Positions 23,355 to 33,928 of a DNA stretch of 64,000 nucleotides are shown here, in pieces. The stretch's first letter is position 1, and every line of letters starts with the position of its first letter. The position numbers and the translations under genes were made by a program. The notes under the pieces were generated by a model, which was given only the letters and a program-made list of their open reading frames with translations, did no database searches and had not been told where the DNA came from. Source of the DNA: Wurfbainia villosa (taxonomy: Eukaryota; Streptophyta; Magnoliopsida; Zingiberales; Zingiberaceae); the NCBI GenBank assembly GCA_025175895.1, contig CM045998.1, positions 18,027,153-18,091,152 on the forward strand, given 5' to 3'.

Positions 23355-24460
23355 TGTTGGTGCAGTAGACACCTAAGTCGAACCTGAGTTTTGATTATAG
23401 CAAACGATACAAAGTTAAACTCATGTCGTTATCTCACGAGCTGAATCGAGTGTGTAGAAGATTGCTATAGCTGGAGCTAAAGGCTAGAGACACCCGGAGG
23501 AAGCCGCGATGGTCGGGCGACACTGGGAGGACTTCGGAGGGAGCCAAAGGAATCAAGTGGAGACCGAAAGCAAGGCTTCAAAGGTAAATGTTGAGGTAAG
23601 ATCGTGTGAGTGAGCGTAAGTAAGGTCGAGTCCTCCATACGGGGACATCCTTAGGCGACAATCCGACCAAGACTTCCCATGGAAGGTCTATGTTGAGATC
23701 GGATGGCAAGTGGCCATCGAATTCACTTATATTTCGAGCTAACTCTTTATTACAGTCGAAAAGTCTAAAAATCAGTTCAACCAGCCAAAAATCAGTTCAA
23801 CTGCTAAGCCATCAGTTCAACCGGCCAAGGATCAGTTCAACTGCTGAGCCATCAGTTCAACCGATGGTCAAAAATCAGCCTCGAGGAGTCAAGCTTTATC
23901 ACCATTTTTCAAGGAGTTTTATGCCCAATTCCTATTGGTTGAAGACCCATTCGATGAGGGGCTTAAAGGCTATAAAAGGAGGTCCTAACCTAGGGTTTCT
24001 TCATCAATTCTAAGCCTCCAAAAGCCTCCACAAAGCTACAACTTCTCCGACAACAAAGTGCTTCTTCTCCGACGTCTAGGTTTATTTGTTTTCATTTTAT
24101 TACGTCGGTTAGAGTTTTATTTCAGTTTAGTACTTTCATTTTTGGAGCTTTTATCGTAACGAGGAGAGGGGGAGTGTCCCTCTACCTCAAGCTTTGTGCT
24201 TTACTTGTATCGATTAAACTCCTACCTCTAAAGGGGAGGAGTTCTTTAGTGTTTTTGCCCTCCGTACGTGGTCGAGGACCGCTAGGGCCTTGGAGTAGTA
24301 GCCGAAGGCTACGAACCAAGTAAAACTCCTTTGTCTCTTTTTACTTTACATTTACATTTCCGCTGCAATTAATTATCTTTCAAGTTTTAACGAACGAAAA
24401 GAAAAGAAAAAGGTTTTATCGCTATTCACCCCCCTTCTAGCGATTCGCTTCGATCCAACA
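23355..24460 (+). repeat. Element D 5' LTR
   Basis: 1106 bases, TGTTGGTGCAG to CGATCCAACA. The U3 holds five copies of a CAGTTCAAC motif (23767-23865), the counterpart of AGTCGACT sites elsewhere. TATA box 23971-23977 and U5 box near 24423 follow. Confidence 0.93.
23971..23977 (+). promoter_or_regulatory. TATA box of element D 5' LTR
   Basis: TATAAAAGGA about 100 bases after the CAGTTCAAC cluster; repeated at 35194-35200 in the 3' LTR. Transcription should start shortly downstream. Confidence 0.75.
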
Positions 24461-24462
24461 AT

Positions 24463-24474
24463 TGGTATCAGAGC
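24463..24474 (+). other. Element D primer-binding site
   Basis: Exact TGGTATCAGAGC two bases after the 5' LTR. Confidence 0.95.
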
Positions 24475-24665
24475 AGGGGGTTGCTAAGATTTGGTGAAAC
24501 CACCAATCTAGCCATTTTACAGATTTTTTTTCTTTTTAATTCTGTTTATTTCAGATTTATTTCGCTTTGTTATTTTTTCTCCCGCACTACTAATCCAAGA
24601 CGCGAGTCTTGGTACTTTTTTTGTCGCTGTTTCTTCATCTTCGTCTCCTTGTGTCTTTTGTTCTA

Positions 24666-26300
24666 ATGGCCCATCTCGAGGGTTTTAGCACCGTCCAACC
24701 TCCGTTTTACAACGGAGATGACTTCCGTTATTGGAAGGGTCGGATGGAATGCTTTCTCAAAACCCAAATCGAGATGTGGATCATAATCCAAATGGGTTTC
24801 ACACTTCCGACTAATGAAGTGGGTGACTCCTTGGATTATGATCAATGGACCATTGAGACAAAACGACAAGTCGAAGCCGACGCCAAGGCAACACAAATCC
24901 TCCAATGTGGCTTATCCAAGGAAGAGCTAAATCGCGTCGGCCCCTTCATAAGCGCAAAGGACCTTTGGACAAAACTAGTGGAGCTACACGAAGGGACCGA
25001 TGAAGCCAAGGTATGTAAGCGTGATCTTCTATTCAATAAACTATATAACCTAAAAATGCAGGAACACGAGTCCGCGATGCAACTTCACGCCCGAGTCCAG
25101 GACATAGTCAACAACCTACACACAATCGGGCAAAAGGTCGAAAACCGCGATCTTATAAGGTATGTCCTAAACTCCTTTCCATGGACTACCTTGTGGGCAT
25201 CCATGGTCGATGCCTACAAGGTCTCCAAGGATCTTTCTAAACTTAGATTAGATGAACTTTTTTCTGATTTTGAACTTCATGAGCAGTCTAATTCGGAATC
25301 CGAGAAAGGTATAGCTTTATTTGCAGGTTCAAAGAAGAAAACCGCTAGCAAGCCACCTCCGAAGGAAGAAGAGGATGAGTCGGATTCGGAGGTCGACTCG
25401 GAAATGAAAGCCGAACTAGTCAACCTAGTTCGGAGGATAGTCAAGGGATGAAAACGAGCCATCACTCGACCCAACGAAGGTAAGCCTAAAAGTTCAAACA
25501 TAAGATGTTATGAATGCAATAGGTTTGGACACATTAAGTCCGAATGCCCAAAACTCAAGAGCAAGACACCAAAATACAAAAAGGCACTCAACGCTACTTG
25601 GGAAGAAGCTTCTGAGGAAGAAGACAACGATCGAGTCCTTATGGCTAAACCAGTGGAATCGGAGACGGAGTCGGAATCGGAACTTGAATCGGAAATCGAA
25701 GATGAGTCGGACTGCGAAGCACTATTCAAGACAAGCCACGGATACGCATCCGGTTCAAAAGATAAACTCAAGGTAAGTCGCTCTCTTATTACCACACTTT
25801 ATAGTGCAATTAAGTTTTTAAATAGAAAGTTAGCTAAGTCCGAGTCCAAGGTCGAGACCCTGGTTGAGGAAGTTAAACTCCTTAAACACGAGGTCTCCCT
25901 AACCTCTTCGACTAGTCGAGTTCAAGAGGACTCAACTCGGGTTGAAAAACTCGAAGTTGAGAACTCACTCTTGAAAAGTCAAGTCAAAGATCTTAGGAAT
26001 ACGTTGGAAAGGTTTACTTTGGGATCCAAAGGACTTGACCTCCTACTTGGATCGCAAAGGGCCGTGTACAACAAGGCCGGGCTAGGGTTTAGCTCAAACA
26101 CGACCAATAAGTCGTATATGTCAATCGTAAGTAGACATAAAAAACGTGTCCAAGCATAGGTCCCTAAGACCACCTTAATTTCAAACTTAGGATCAAACCA
26201 GTACTGGGTTCCCAAGGACCAAATCCACTATGTGGAGAGACCGAATCGATTCAACGGTCTAGGGGGAGCTAGTACGAAATTTGTTTGTGTTTTAACTTAG
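24666..26300 (+). pseudogene. gag: Element D gag (545 codons, two in-frame stops)
   Basis: The ATG at 24666 gives MAHLEGF, the start shared with M. Domains in order: gag N-terminal region with YWKGRMECFLKTQ, helical UBN2-like middle (to about residue 210), acidic linker, zinc knuckle CYECNRFGHIKSEC (about 25510-25551), a second acidic stretch, a long coiled-coil segment (about 25770-26010), and a tail with the YWVPKDQ motif. Stops at 25449-25451 (TGA) and 26157-26159 (TAG, where M has tryptophan) are the only breaks; the frame is otherwise continuous. Gag forms the particle that packages element RNA. The sequence AAGGTAAGT at 25770-25778 lies in the frame and is a perfect splice-donor consensus. 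Confidence 0.88.
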
Positions 26301-26865
26301 AAATTGCATGCTTAGGTTTTTATTTTTCTTTTTAGAATGGTTAGATAGGACTATAACTCGTCAATACTTGATAACATAGTACCAGGATGCGGCGAGATGA
26401 TAGTACGCTAGGAAAGCGGAGTCTTGTGTATTCGGGCTAGATAAGGCGTATCTAGTTCGATGCACTTGACCGAGCAGAACTAGCTGAAGCTACCTCGCCG
26501 TATCCTAGACTAGTTAGACCAGGAAGTGGTCTTAGGTGAGTCAAGTCTCTATTTTCTTGAAAATGGCTTTGTCTAAGGAAGTGGTCGTTGTTCCGATCAA
26601 AGAAGGCCTCTGTGCCTCGCCACGACCTGGAAGCCATGATCTTGAAAAGGTGACTTGATGAGCCTAAGGTCAAATCTGAATCTAACGCAAGGTTGACAAG
26701 TGTTTAAGTCATTAAATTTAATTCAATTAAAATTGAAAGTCATCTCACAAGAACATATAGGATTAACATGTTTGATCATGTAGACATGGGTGAGATGATT
26801 TAGGTTAATAATTTTCAACCAATTTTTAATAAATCCAATATCCAATCCAACTACCTTGCGTGTAG
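25773..26865 (+). other. candidate intron joining gag to pol in frame
   Basis: Donor AAG|GTAAGT falls after a complete gag codon (25770-25772). The acceptor GTGTAG|GAT ends at 26865, and the AG belongs to the last stop codon before pol opens. Removing 1093 bases would join gag codon 369 to the pol reading frame without a shift. The intron would include the gag coiled coil, the cloverleaf-like fold and a CATCTCAC hairpin. Supported by sequence only. Confidence 0.5.
26384..26506 (+). ncRNA. 123-nt cloverleaf-like fold between gag and pol, element D
   Basis: A 13-bp closing stem, AGGATGCGGCGAG (26384-26396) with CTCGCCGTATCCT (26494-26506), has one G-U pair. Three arms lie inside: CGCT/AGCG (26406-26409, 26415-26418), CTAGATA/TATCTAG (26437-26443, 26449-26455, loop AGGCG) and TAGC/GCTA (26481-26484, 26489-26492, loop TGAA). 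B and M keep the same length and layout. The fold is in non-coding sequence, so codon constraint does not explain it. It is not a tRNA: the arms have the wrong sizes and the T-loop and anticodon motifs are missing. Confidence 0.6.
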
Positions 26866-29800
26866 GATCAATGGATGTTGGACAGTGGTTGCTCCCGACA
26901 CATGACCGGGGATCAACTCAAGTTTTCGAAGCTTCGATTCAAACAACAAGGATCGGTAGCCTTCGGAAATAATGACAAGCTCAAAATCATCGGATCAGGT
27001 GATATTGAGCTTAACTCAAATTTTGTCATTCAAAACGTTTTATTAGTAGAAAATTTTCAATATAATCTTCTCAGTGTAAGCCAATTGTGTGATAATAACT
27101 ATAAGGTCATATTTCTAGAAAACGAATGCGTAATTAATACAAACGAAACCTCTAAAACAATTCTTAAGGGAACTAGAAATAACAACATTTACACTATTAA
27201 CTTAACTAACTTCTCAACTAAGTGTCTTATGACACGGCAAGAGGAATCATGGTTGTGGCACCGACGACTCGGTCACTCATACCCAAGACTCATCCACAAG
27301 ATGAGTTAGAGTGACTTAGTTAGAGGTTTGCCTAACCTCAATAACTTGGATAATAAAATATGTAATGCTTGTCAACAAGGTAAACAATCTAGGACACAAC
27401 ATCAACTAACTAGTCAAGAACGAACCAAAAGTGTGCTTGAGCTCCTACACATGGATCTATTTGATTCACACGGAGCTAAGTCACTTAACGGAAGTAAATT
27501 CTGCTTAGTCATAATTGATGACTATTCTAGATTTACTTGAGTTAGGTTCATCAAACACAAAAGTGATACCCTAGATCAATTAATCAATCTATTTAAATTA
27601 ATAGAAAATCAACAAAGCATTAAAATCAAAAGACTTAGGACTGATCATGGTGGTGAATTCGAAAACCATAGGTTTACGAGTAATGGATACCACCATGAGT
27701 TCTCTTGCCCTAGAACTCCACAACAAAATGGCCTAGTAGAACGCAAAAATAGAACCCTACAAGAAGCCGCTAGGACAATGTTAAATGAGTATAACCTACC
27801 CGATAGGTTTTGGGTGGAAGCCGTGAGTACGACATGCTATGTCCAAAATAGAATCCTTATGGTAAAGAGACACCTTAAGACCTCATACGAGATTTATCAC
27901 GATAAAATACCTAACATCAAGTACTTTAGGGTATTTGGGTGTAAGGTACATATCCTAAACACTAAGGATTACCTAGGGAAATTTACATCGAAAACCACGA
28001 CCGGAATCTTTCTAGGATACTCGACTACAAGAAGAGCTTAGAGAGTATATAACCACGACACCCTTAGAGTCGAGGAGACTATCAATGTAGTATTTGATGA
28101 AGGACACGAACCTACAAAACCCCCGGCAACCCCAATTAGCGAACTGACTCATACTAGACCTAACTCTGATCCGGAGATCAGGTCTAGTGTTAATCCTAAC
28201 CTAAGTCAACCAAGTCACTCTATCGACCAAGTGATAGATGACTCCAACCAAACTAGAACTCAAACGAGTCATCCTATGGATCAAGTTGTAGACTCAAACC
28301 CAAATCCAACTAGGACTCAAACGAATCATCCTATCGACCAAGTGATAGGTGATCCAAGTCTAGGAGTTCGAACTAGAGCCTTATACAGAAACCTTAGTCA
28401 AATATCTTTGATTTCTAAAATTGAACCCAAAACTATTGACCAAGCTCTTCTTGATCCCGATTGGATTATTGCAATGCAAGAAGAGTTGGCTCAATTCACT
28501 AGGAATGAAGTATGGGAATTAGTACCACCACCTAAAGATAAAACAATCATTGGAACAAGGTGGGTGTTTAGAAATAAAATTGATGATAGAGGTGAAGTAG
28601 TTAGAAATAAAGCTAGACTAGTTGCTAAAGGGTTTAGTCAAGTCGAAGGTTTAGATTACGACGAGACTTATGCCCCAGTAGCTAGATTAGAGTCCATTCG
28701 AATGCTATTAGCATATGCAACACATCGAGGATTTAAGTTGTTTCAAATGGATGTGAAATCTGCATTCTTAAATGGATACATTAAAGAAGAAGTTTATGTT
28801 AGTCAACCCCCCGGTTTCGAAAGTTTAGACAAACCCGATCATGTCCTTAGGTTAAAGAAAGCTCTTTATGGACTTAAACAAGCTCCTCGAGCTTGGTACA
28901 AGAGACTTTCGATTTATCTTAAGTCCAAAGGCTTTAACCAAGGTGTAGTTGACCCAACCCTTTTCGTAAAAACCTTAGGTAAAGACATATTCATAGCCCA
29001 AATCTACGTAGATGATATTATTTTCGGAACCACCAACTCAATCCTACTAAATGAGTTCATTTCACTTATGGAAAGTGAATTTGAAATGAATTTAGTAGGT
29101 GAGTTAAGTTTCTTTTTAGGTCTACAAATTAAACAAACTAAAGATGGAATATACCTACATCAATGCAAATATACTAGGGAATTAATTAAACGCTTTGGAA
29201 TGCAAGACGCTAAAATTATTAATACCCCAATGGCAACTAATGTGAATATAGAAGAAGATGTAATCGGAAATTCAATTGATTTAAAATACTATAGAGCATA
29301 ATAGGAGTCTCTTTACTTAATCGCAAGCCGACTGATATCTTATTTGCAGAAGTAAGTATGTGCAAGGTTTCAAACCTGCGCAAGGAGTCTCACCTAACTC
29401 TAGTCAAGCCGATCCTTAGATATCTAAAGGGTACACTTAATGTCGGTATTTGGTATCCTAGATCTACCGAGTTCGAACGAACCGGCTACTCCGATTCGGA
29501 CTATGCCGGGAGTAAGCTCGATAGAAAGAGTACGAGTGGTTGTTGTCAACTTCTACCGAGTCTAGTGAGTTGGGTGCAGAGGGAAGCAACACCGTGTTGC
29601 TTTATCTACCACCGCCGAATACATCGCGATGGGTGAGTGTGTCACGCACTTCTTTGGATGAAGCACACTCTCGCGACTTTAAGTTAGACTTTACGAATAC
29701 TAAACTTCACGTAGATAACATTAGTTCAATTAATCTTACAAAGAATCCGATATGTCACTCTAGGACCAAACATATAGAGGTCAAACACCATTTCATTCGA

Positions 29801-29938
29801 GAACATGTGGCCAACGGAGCCATACAACTCGAATACGTCGAATCAAAGTCTAACTTAGCAGACCTATTTACTAAACCCCTACCCAAAGCCGAATTTAGTC
29901 TATTAAGACGAAAATTGGGCATGTGCGTAGTAGAATAG
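26866..29938 (+). pseudogene. pol: Element D pol: protease, integrase, RT, RNase H
   Basis: One frame runs from 26866 to about 29295 with three stops: 27307-27309, 27538-27540 (TGA for an expected Trp) and 28039-28041. Domains: protease with LDSGCSRHMTGD (26878 on), pre-integrase and HHCC zinc region (HRRLGH..CNACQQGK, about 27260-27390), and a DDE integrase core (DLFDSHG; RTDHGGEF; PQQNGLVERKN). Reverse transcriptase includes YVDDIIFG (about 29007-29030). RNase H includes GYSDSDYAGSKLDRKSTSG and HSRTKHIEVKHHF. Between 29290 and 29600 a cluster of one- and two-base deletions, relative to fragment F, shifts the frame at least twice. The final frame ends at TAG 29936-29938. Product would be the reverse-transcription and integration polyprotein; this copy is inactive. 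Confidence 0.92.
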
Positions 29939-30201
29939 GAACTTGCAAATTATATTTTCTTACTACTATTTCTTAACTTTCATTTTTTATGGAACTAGTA
30001 TAGGACATACCTTAGATATCATGCACCTATAGATTTAAGGAGCCAATACATCTCACAACACATAGGACTAATGTGTTTGTATACTTAGCCACGTAGCTGG
30101 GCGTGAGATGTTAGGACCTTACTCCTAGTTCCAGATGTAGAGCTAGTGCATCGCTATGAACCACGGAGTATAATCATACATACTAACCGACTCTGACCAG
30201 A
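29939..30201 (+). other. Element D 3' untranslated region, first part
   Basis: Non-coding; holds CATCTCAC (30049-30056) / GTGAGATG (30103-30110). It stops at the junction with fragment F and matches, in reverse, F at about 32370-32634. Confidence 0.75.
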
Positions 30202-30213
30202 GCTCTGATACCA
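30202..30213 (-). other. primer-binding site in fragment F
   Basis: Minus strand TGGTATCAGAGC, two bases from the LTR that starts at 30216; only a few bases of internal sequence follow before element D resumes. Confidence 0.85.
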
Positions 30214-30215
30214 AT

Positions 30216-30854
30216 TGTTAGATCGATATGAGCACTAGAGGGGGGGGGTGAATAGCGTTCGTAAAAACTTCTCTTTTTCGACAATTAAAACCAAGTACAC
30301 AGCGGAAAACTAAAAGACAAACACAAGAAAGACACAAAGCTTTTTTACTTGGTTCACAGCCCACCGGCTGCTAATCCAAGGCCCTGCGATCCTTGATCGC
30401 TTCCGAAAGGCAATCACTAAAAGTCTCTTCCTCGTTAGAGGTAAGAGACAAGACGATTACAATGATTATAAGGTCGGTAACAACCTTACCGGTCCTTATA
30501 CAAATTAAGTACAAAAAGATAATAATAATATCGATAATTAATTAGAAGATGGTGCACGGTCGGAGTAGCGTTGTAGAGAGCACGAGCACTTGGGAGATTC
30601 TTGAATTTGGGTGTGAGTCCTCCCCTCCTTTTATAGATTTGTGCCTTAAAATTTGTCCCGATCTAGATCCAAAACTCGTGGATCTTATCTTGAGGTGGCG
30701 GCTTATCTTATCCAGAGGTGGCGACTTATCTTATCCTGAGGTGGTGGCATCAATCTCTATCTCTTTGTGATCACAAAATCGTGATCGATCCTCTTAGCGA
30801 CGCTTGATCGACTACCTACATCTCCAGTTGACTACTGCACTTGAGAATTCCAAC
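30216..30854 (-). repeat. B-like LTR, short form, in fragment F
   Basis: On the plus strand opens TGTTAGATCG and ends ATTCCAACA, so it has TG..CA ends, but is only 639 bases against about 1.1 kb for B and M. It has the U5 box with a G/C tract (30239-30257) and a TATA box at 30629-30635. It is either a genuine compact LTR or the right part of a longer one joined to D-type U3 at 30855-30860. Confidence 0.6.
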
Positions 30855-30860
30855 AATACA

Positions 30861-31670
30861 CCGAAAATGAAAGTACTAAACTGAAATAAAACTCTAACCG
30901 GCGTAATAAAATGAAAACAAATAAACCTAGACGTCGGAGAAGAAGCACTTCGTTGTCGGAGAAGTTGTAGCTTTGCGGAGGCTTTTGGAGGCTTAGAATT
31001 GATGATGAAACCCTAGGTTAGGACCTCCTTTTATAGCCTTTAAGCCCCTCATCGAATGGGTCTTCAACCAATAAGAATTGGGCACAAAACTCCTTGAAAA
31101 ATGGTGATAAAGCTTGACTCCTCGAGGCTGATTTTTGACCATCGGTTGAACTGATTTCTTGGCCGGTTGAACTGATGGCTCAGCGATTGAACCCGATCCT
31201 GCGGTTGAGGCCCGGTGGCTTAAGCGATTAGCGATTTTTGGCAGTTGAACTGATTTTTAGACTTTTCGACTGTAATAAAGAGTTAGCTCGAAATATAAGT
31301 GAATTCGACGGCCACTTGCCATCCGATCTCAACATAGACCTTCCATGGGAAGTCTTGGTCAGATCGTCGCCTAAGGATGTCTCCGTATGGAGGACTCGAC
31401 CTTACTTACGCTCACTCACACGATCTTACCTCAACATTTACCTTTGAAGCCTTGCTTTCGGTCTCCACCTGATTCCTTCAGCTCCCTCCGAAGTCCTCCC
31501 GGTGTCGCCCGACCACCGCGGCTTCCTCCGGGTGTCACTAGTCTTTAGCTCCAGCTATAGAAATCTTCTGCACACTCGATTCAGCTCGTGAGATAACGAC
31601 ATGAGCTTAACTTTGTATCGTTTGTTATAATCAAAACTCAGGTTCGACTTAGGTGCCTACTGCACCAACA
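30861..31670 (-). repeat. D-type LTR, truncated, in fragment F
   Basis: Matches the first ~800 bases of the D LTR (start at 31670, TATA box 31029-31035) and stops inside R/U5. Where D has CAGTTCAAC repeats, this copy is scrambled at about 31165-31245 while flanks match closely. Confidence 0.8.
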
Positions 31671-32634
31671 ATCTCCCCCTTTTTGATTTATGGCAAACCC
31701 ACATACAAAGTTAAGTAAATAGCAAGCATGAAGAATAATGTGCATTAGAAACAAGAAATAAAGAGGATTAAGTTGGAGTAGTAAGGATTTTCTTCAAGTA
31801 CTACCCCTTGAGGAAACCTCCCCCTTGACCGAGGGTGAGTCTTGAAGAAAGACCTTAATTCTCCCCTTTGAGGGTTTCTTTAAGTAATTAACATTACTTA
31901 AAGTTGACCTTAGTAAAACGTTTAAGTTAAGAGTTCTTCTTAACTTGGCCCTTTCTCCCCCTTAAGTAAAACATTAAGGGCATAATAAAAAATAAGTAAA
32001 ACGTTGACGCCACAAATAAGTTTAAGTTAAGAATTCTCTTAACTTGGCCTTTAATAAGTTTTCAAAACTTAAAGTTAACTTTTGGTTTAAATATAAAGTA
32101 AGAGTTAAGTTATGAAAAATTTTTTTGACCCCTTAACTTTGGCTAAGAGTTAAGTTATGAAAAAAAATTTTGACCCCTTAACTTTGGCCTTTTTCTCCCC
32201 CTTTTGCCATTTATCGAAAAGAGTGAGTGTGTGTGTGGAAAACAAAAATAAGTGTTAAATTTAAAGTCCAAGCATGTTCCACATTATTTTGAAAATAATA
32301 TACTGAAAATAAGTTCATCTATAAGATGTTCGACTCATATTTGGCTTGATTGATATGAAAGATCAACCAATCCTGGTCAGAGTCGGTTAGTATGTATGAT
32401 TATACTCCGTGGTTCATAGCGATGCACTAGCTCTACATCTGGAACCAGGAGTAAGGTTCTAACATCTCACGCCCATCTACGTGGCTAAGTACACAAACAC
32501 ATTAGTCCTATGTGTTGTGAGATGTATTGGCTCCTTAAATCTATAGGTGCATGATATCTAAGATAAGTCCTATACTAGTTCCATGAAAAATGAAAAGTAA
32601 GAAATAGTAGTAATATAATATAATTTGCAAGTTC
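31671..32634 (-). other. 3' untranslated region of fragment F
   Basis: Reverse-complement match to the 3' untranslated parts of D on both sides (29939-30201 and 33929-34559). It contains the CATCTCAC/GTGAGATG pair (about 32464-32526). No ORF. Confidence 0.75.
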
Positions 32635-33926
32635 CTATTCTACTATGCACATGCCCAATTTTCGTCTTAATAGACTAAATTCGGCTTCGGGTAGGGGTTT
32701 AGTAAATAGGTCTGCTAAGTTAGACTTTGATTCGACGTATTCGAGTTGTATGGCTCCGTTGGCCACATGTTCTCAAATGAAATGGTGTTTGACCTCTATA
32801 TGTTTGGTCCTAGAGTGACATATCGGATTCTTTGTAAGATTAATTGAACTAATGGTATCTACGTGAAGTTTAGTATTCGTAAAGTCTAACTTAAAGTCGC
32901 GGAGAGTGTGCTTCATCCAAAGAAGTTGCGTGACACACTCACCCATTGCGATGTATTCGGCTTCGGTGGTAGATAAAGCAACACAATGTTGCTTCCTACT
33001 GCACCAACTCACTAGACTCGAGCCGAGAAGTTGACAACAACCACTCGTACTCTTTCTATCGAGCTTACTACCGGCATAGTCCGAATCGGAGTAGCCGGTT
33101 AGTTCGAACTCGGTAGATCTAGGATACCAAATTCCGACATTAAGTGTACCCTTTAGATATCTAAGGATACACTTGACTAGAGTTAGGTGAGACTCCTTGG
33201 CACAGGTTTGAAACCTTGCGCACATACTTACTGCAAATAGGATATCAGGTCGGCTTGCAGTTAAGTAAAGGAGACTCCCTATTATGCTCCTATAGTATTT
33301 TAAATCAATTGAATTTACGATTACATCTTCTTCTATATTCACATTAGTTGTCATTGGGGTATTAATAATTTTAGCGTCTTGCATTCCAAAGCATTTAATT
33401 AATTCCCTAGTATATTTGCGTTGATGTAGGTATATTCCATCTTTAGTTTGTTTAATTTGTAGACCTAAAAAGAAACTTAACTCACCTACTAAATTCATTT
33501 CAAATTGACTTTCCATAAGTGAAATGAACTCATTTAGTAGGATTGAGTTGGTGGTTCCGAAAATAATATCATCTACGTAGATTTGGGCTATGAATATGTC
33601 TTTACCTAAGGTTTTTACGAAAAGGGTTGGGTCAACTACACCTTGGTTAAAGCCTTTGGACTTAAGATAAATCGAAAGTCTCTCATACCAAGCTCGAGGA
33701 GCTTGTTTAAGTCCATAAAGAGCTTTCTTTAACCTAAGGACATGATCGGGTTTGTCTAAACTTTCGAAACCGGGGGGTTGACTAACATAAACTTCTTCTT
33801 TAATGTATCCATTTAAGAATGCAGATTTCACATCCATTTGAAACAACTTAAATCCTCGATGTGCTGCATATGCTAATAGCATTCGAATGGACTCTAATCT
33901 AGCTACTGGGGCATAGGTCTCGTCTC
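32635..33926 (-). pseudogene. pol: RT/RNase H fragment of F
   Basis: Begins mid-domain at DETYAPVARLES and continues open through QMDVKSAFLNG, YVDDIIFG, the RNase H motifs GYSDSDYAGSKLDRKSTSG and STTEAEYIAMGEC, and HSRTKHIEVKHHFI. A TGA follows at about 32773 where D has arginine, and the natural end is TAG at 32635-32637. It keeps the RNase H frame intact where D has small deletions, so it serves as the reference for those. Missing: gag, protease, integrase and the first part of RT. Confidence 0.9.
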
Positions 33927-33928
33927 AA

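Larger units (their letters stand above)
30202..33928 (-). mobile_element. Fragment F: inverted, permuted SIRE-like copy inside D
   Basis: On the minus strand the order is: truncated reverse transcriptase and RNase H (33926-32635), 3' untranslated region, purine tract (near 31671), a D-type LTR (31670-30861), a B-like LTR (30854-30216), and a primer site (30213-30202). A primer site downstream of a 3' LTR is out of normal order. No target duplication is visible. Relative to F's own copy of this region, D has lost about 26 bases at the junction. Sequence similarity to D is very high. Confidence 0.75.

Noticed and set aside
26384..26506. Cloverleaf as a true tRNA gene
   Set aside because: Closing stem is 13 bp, total 123 bases, no T-loop or anticodon-arm consensus.
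26384..26506. Hammerhead or other self-cleaving ribozyme (retrozyme)
   Set aside because: The CTGATGA and GAAA core boxes are not present in the right arrangement.
30549..30770. 73-residue plus-strand frame
   Set aside because: Lies antisense within the B-like LTR of fragment F; no domain.
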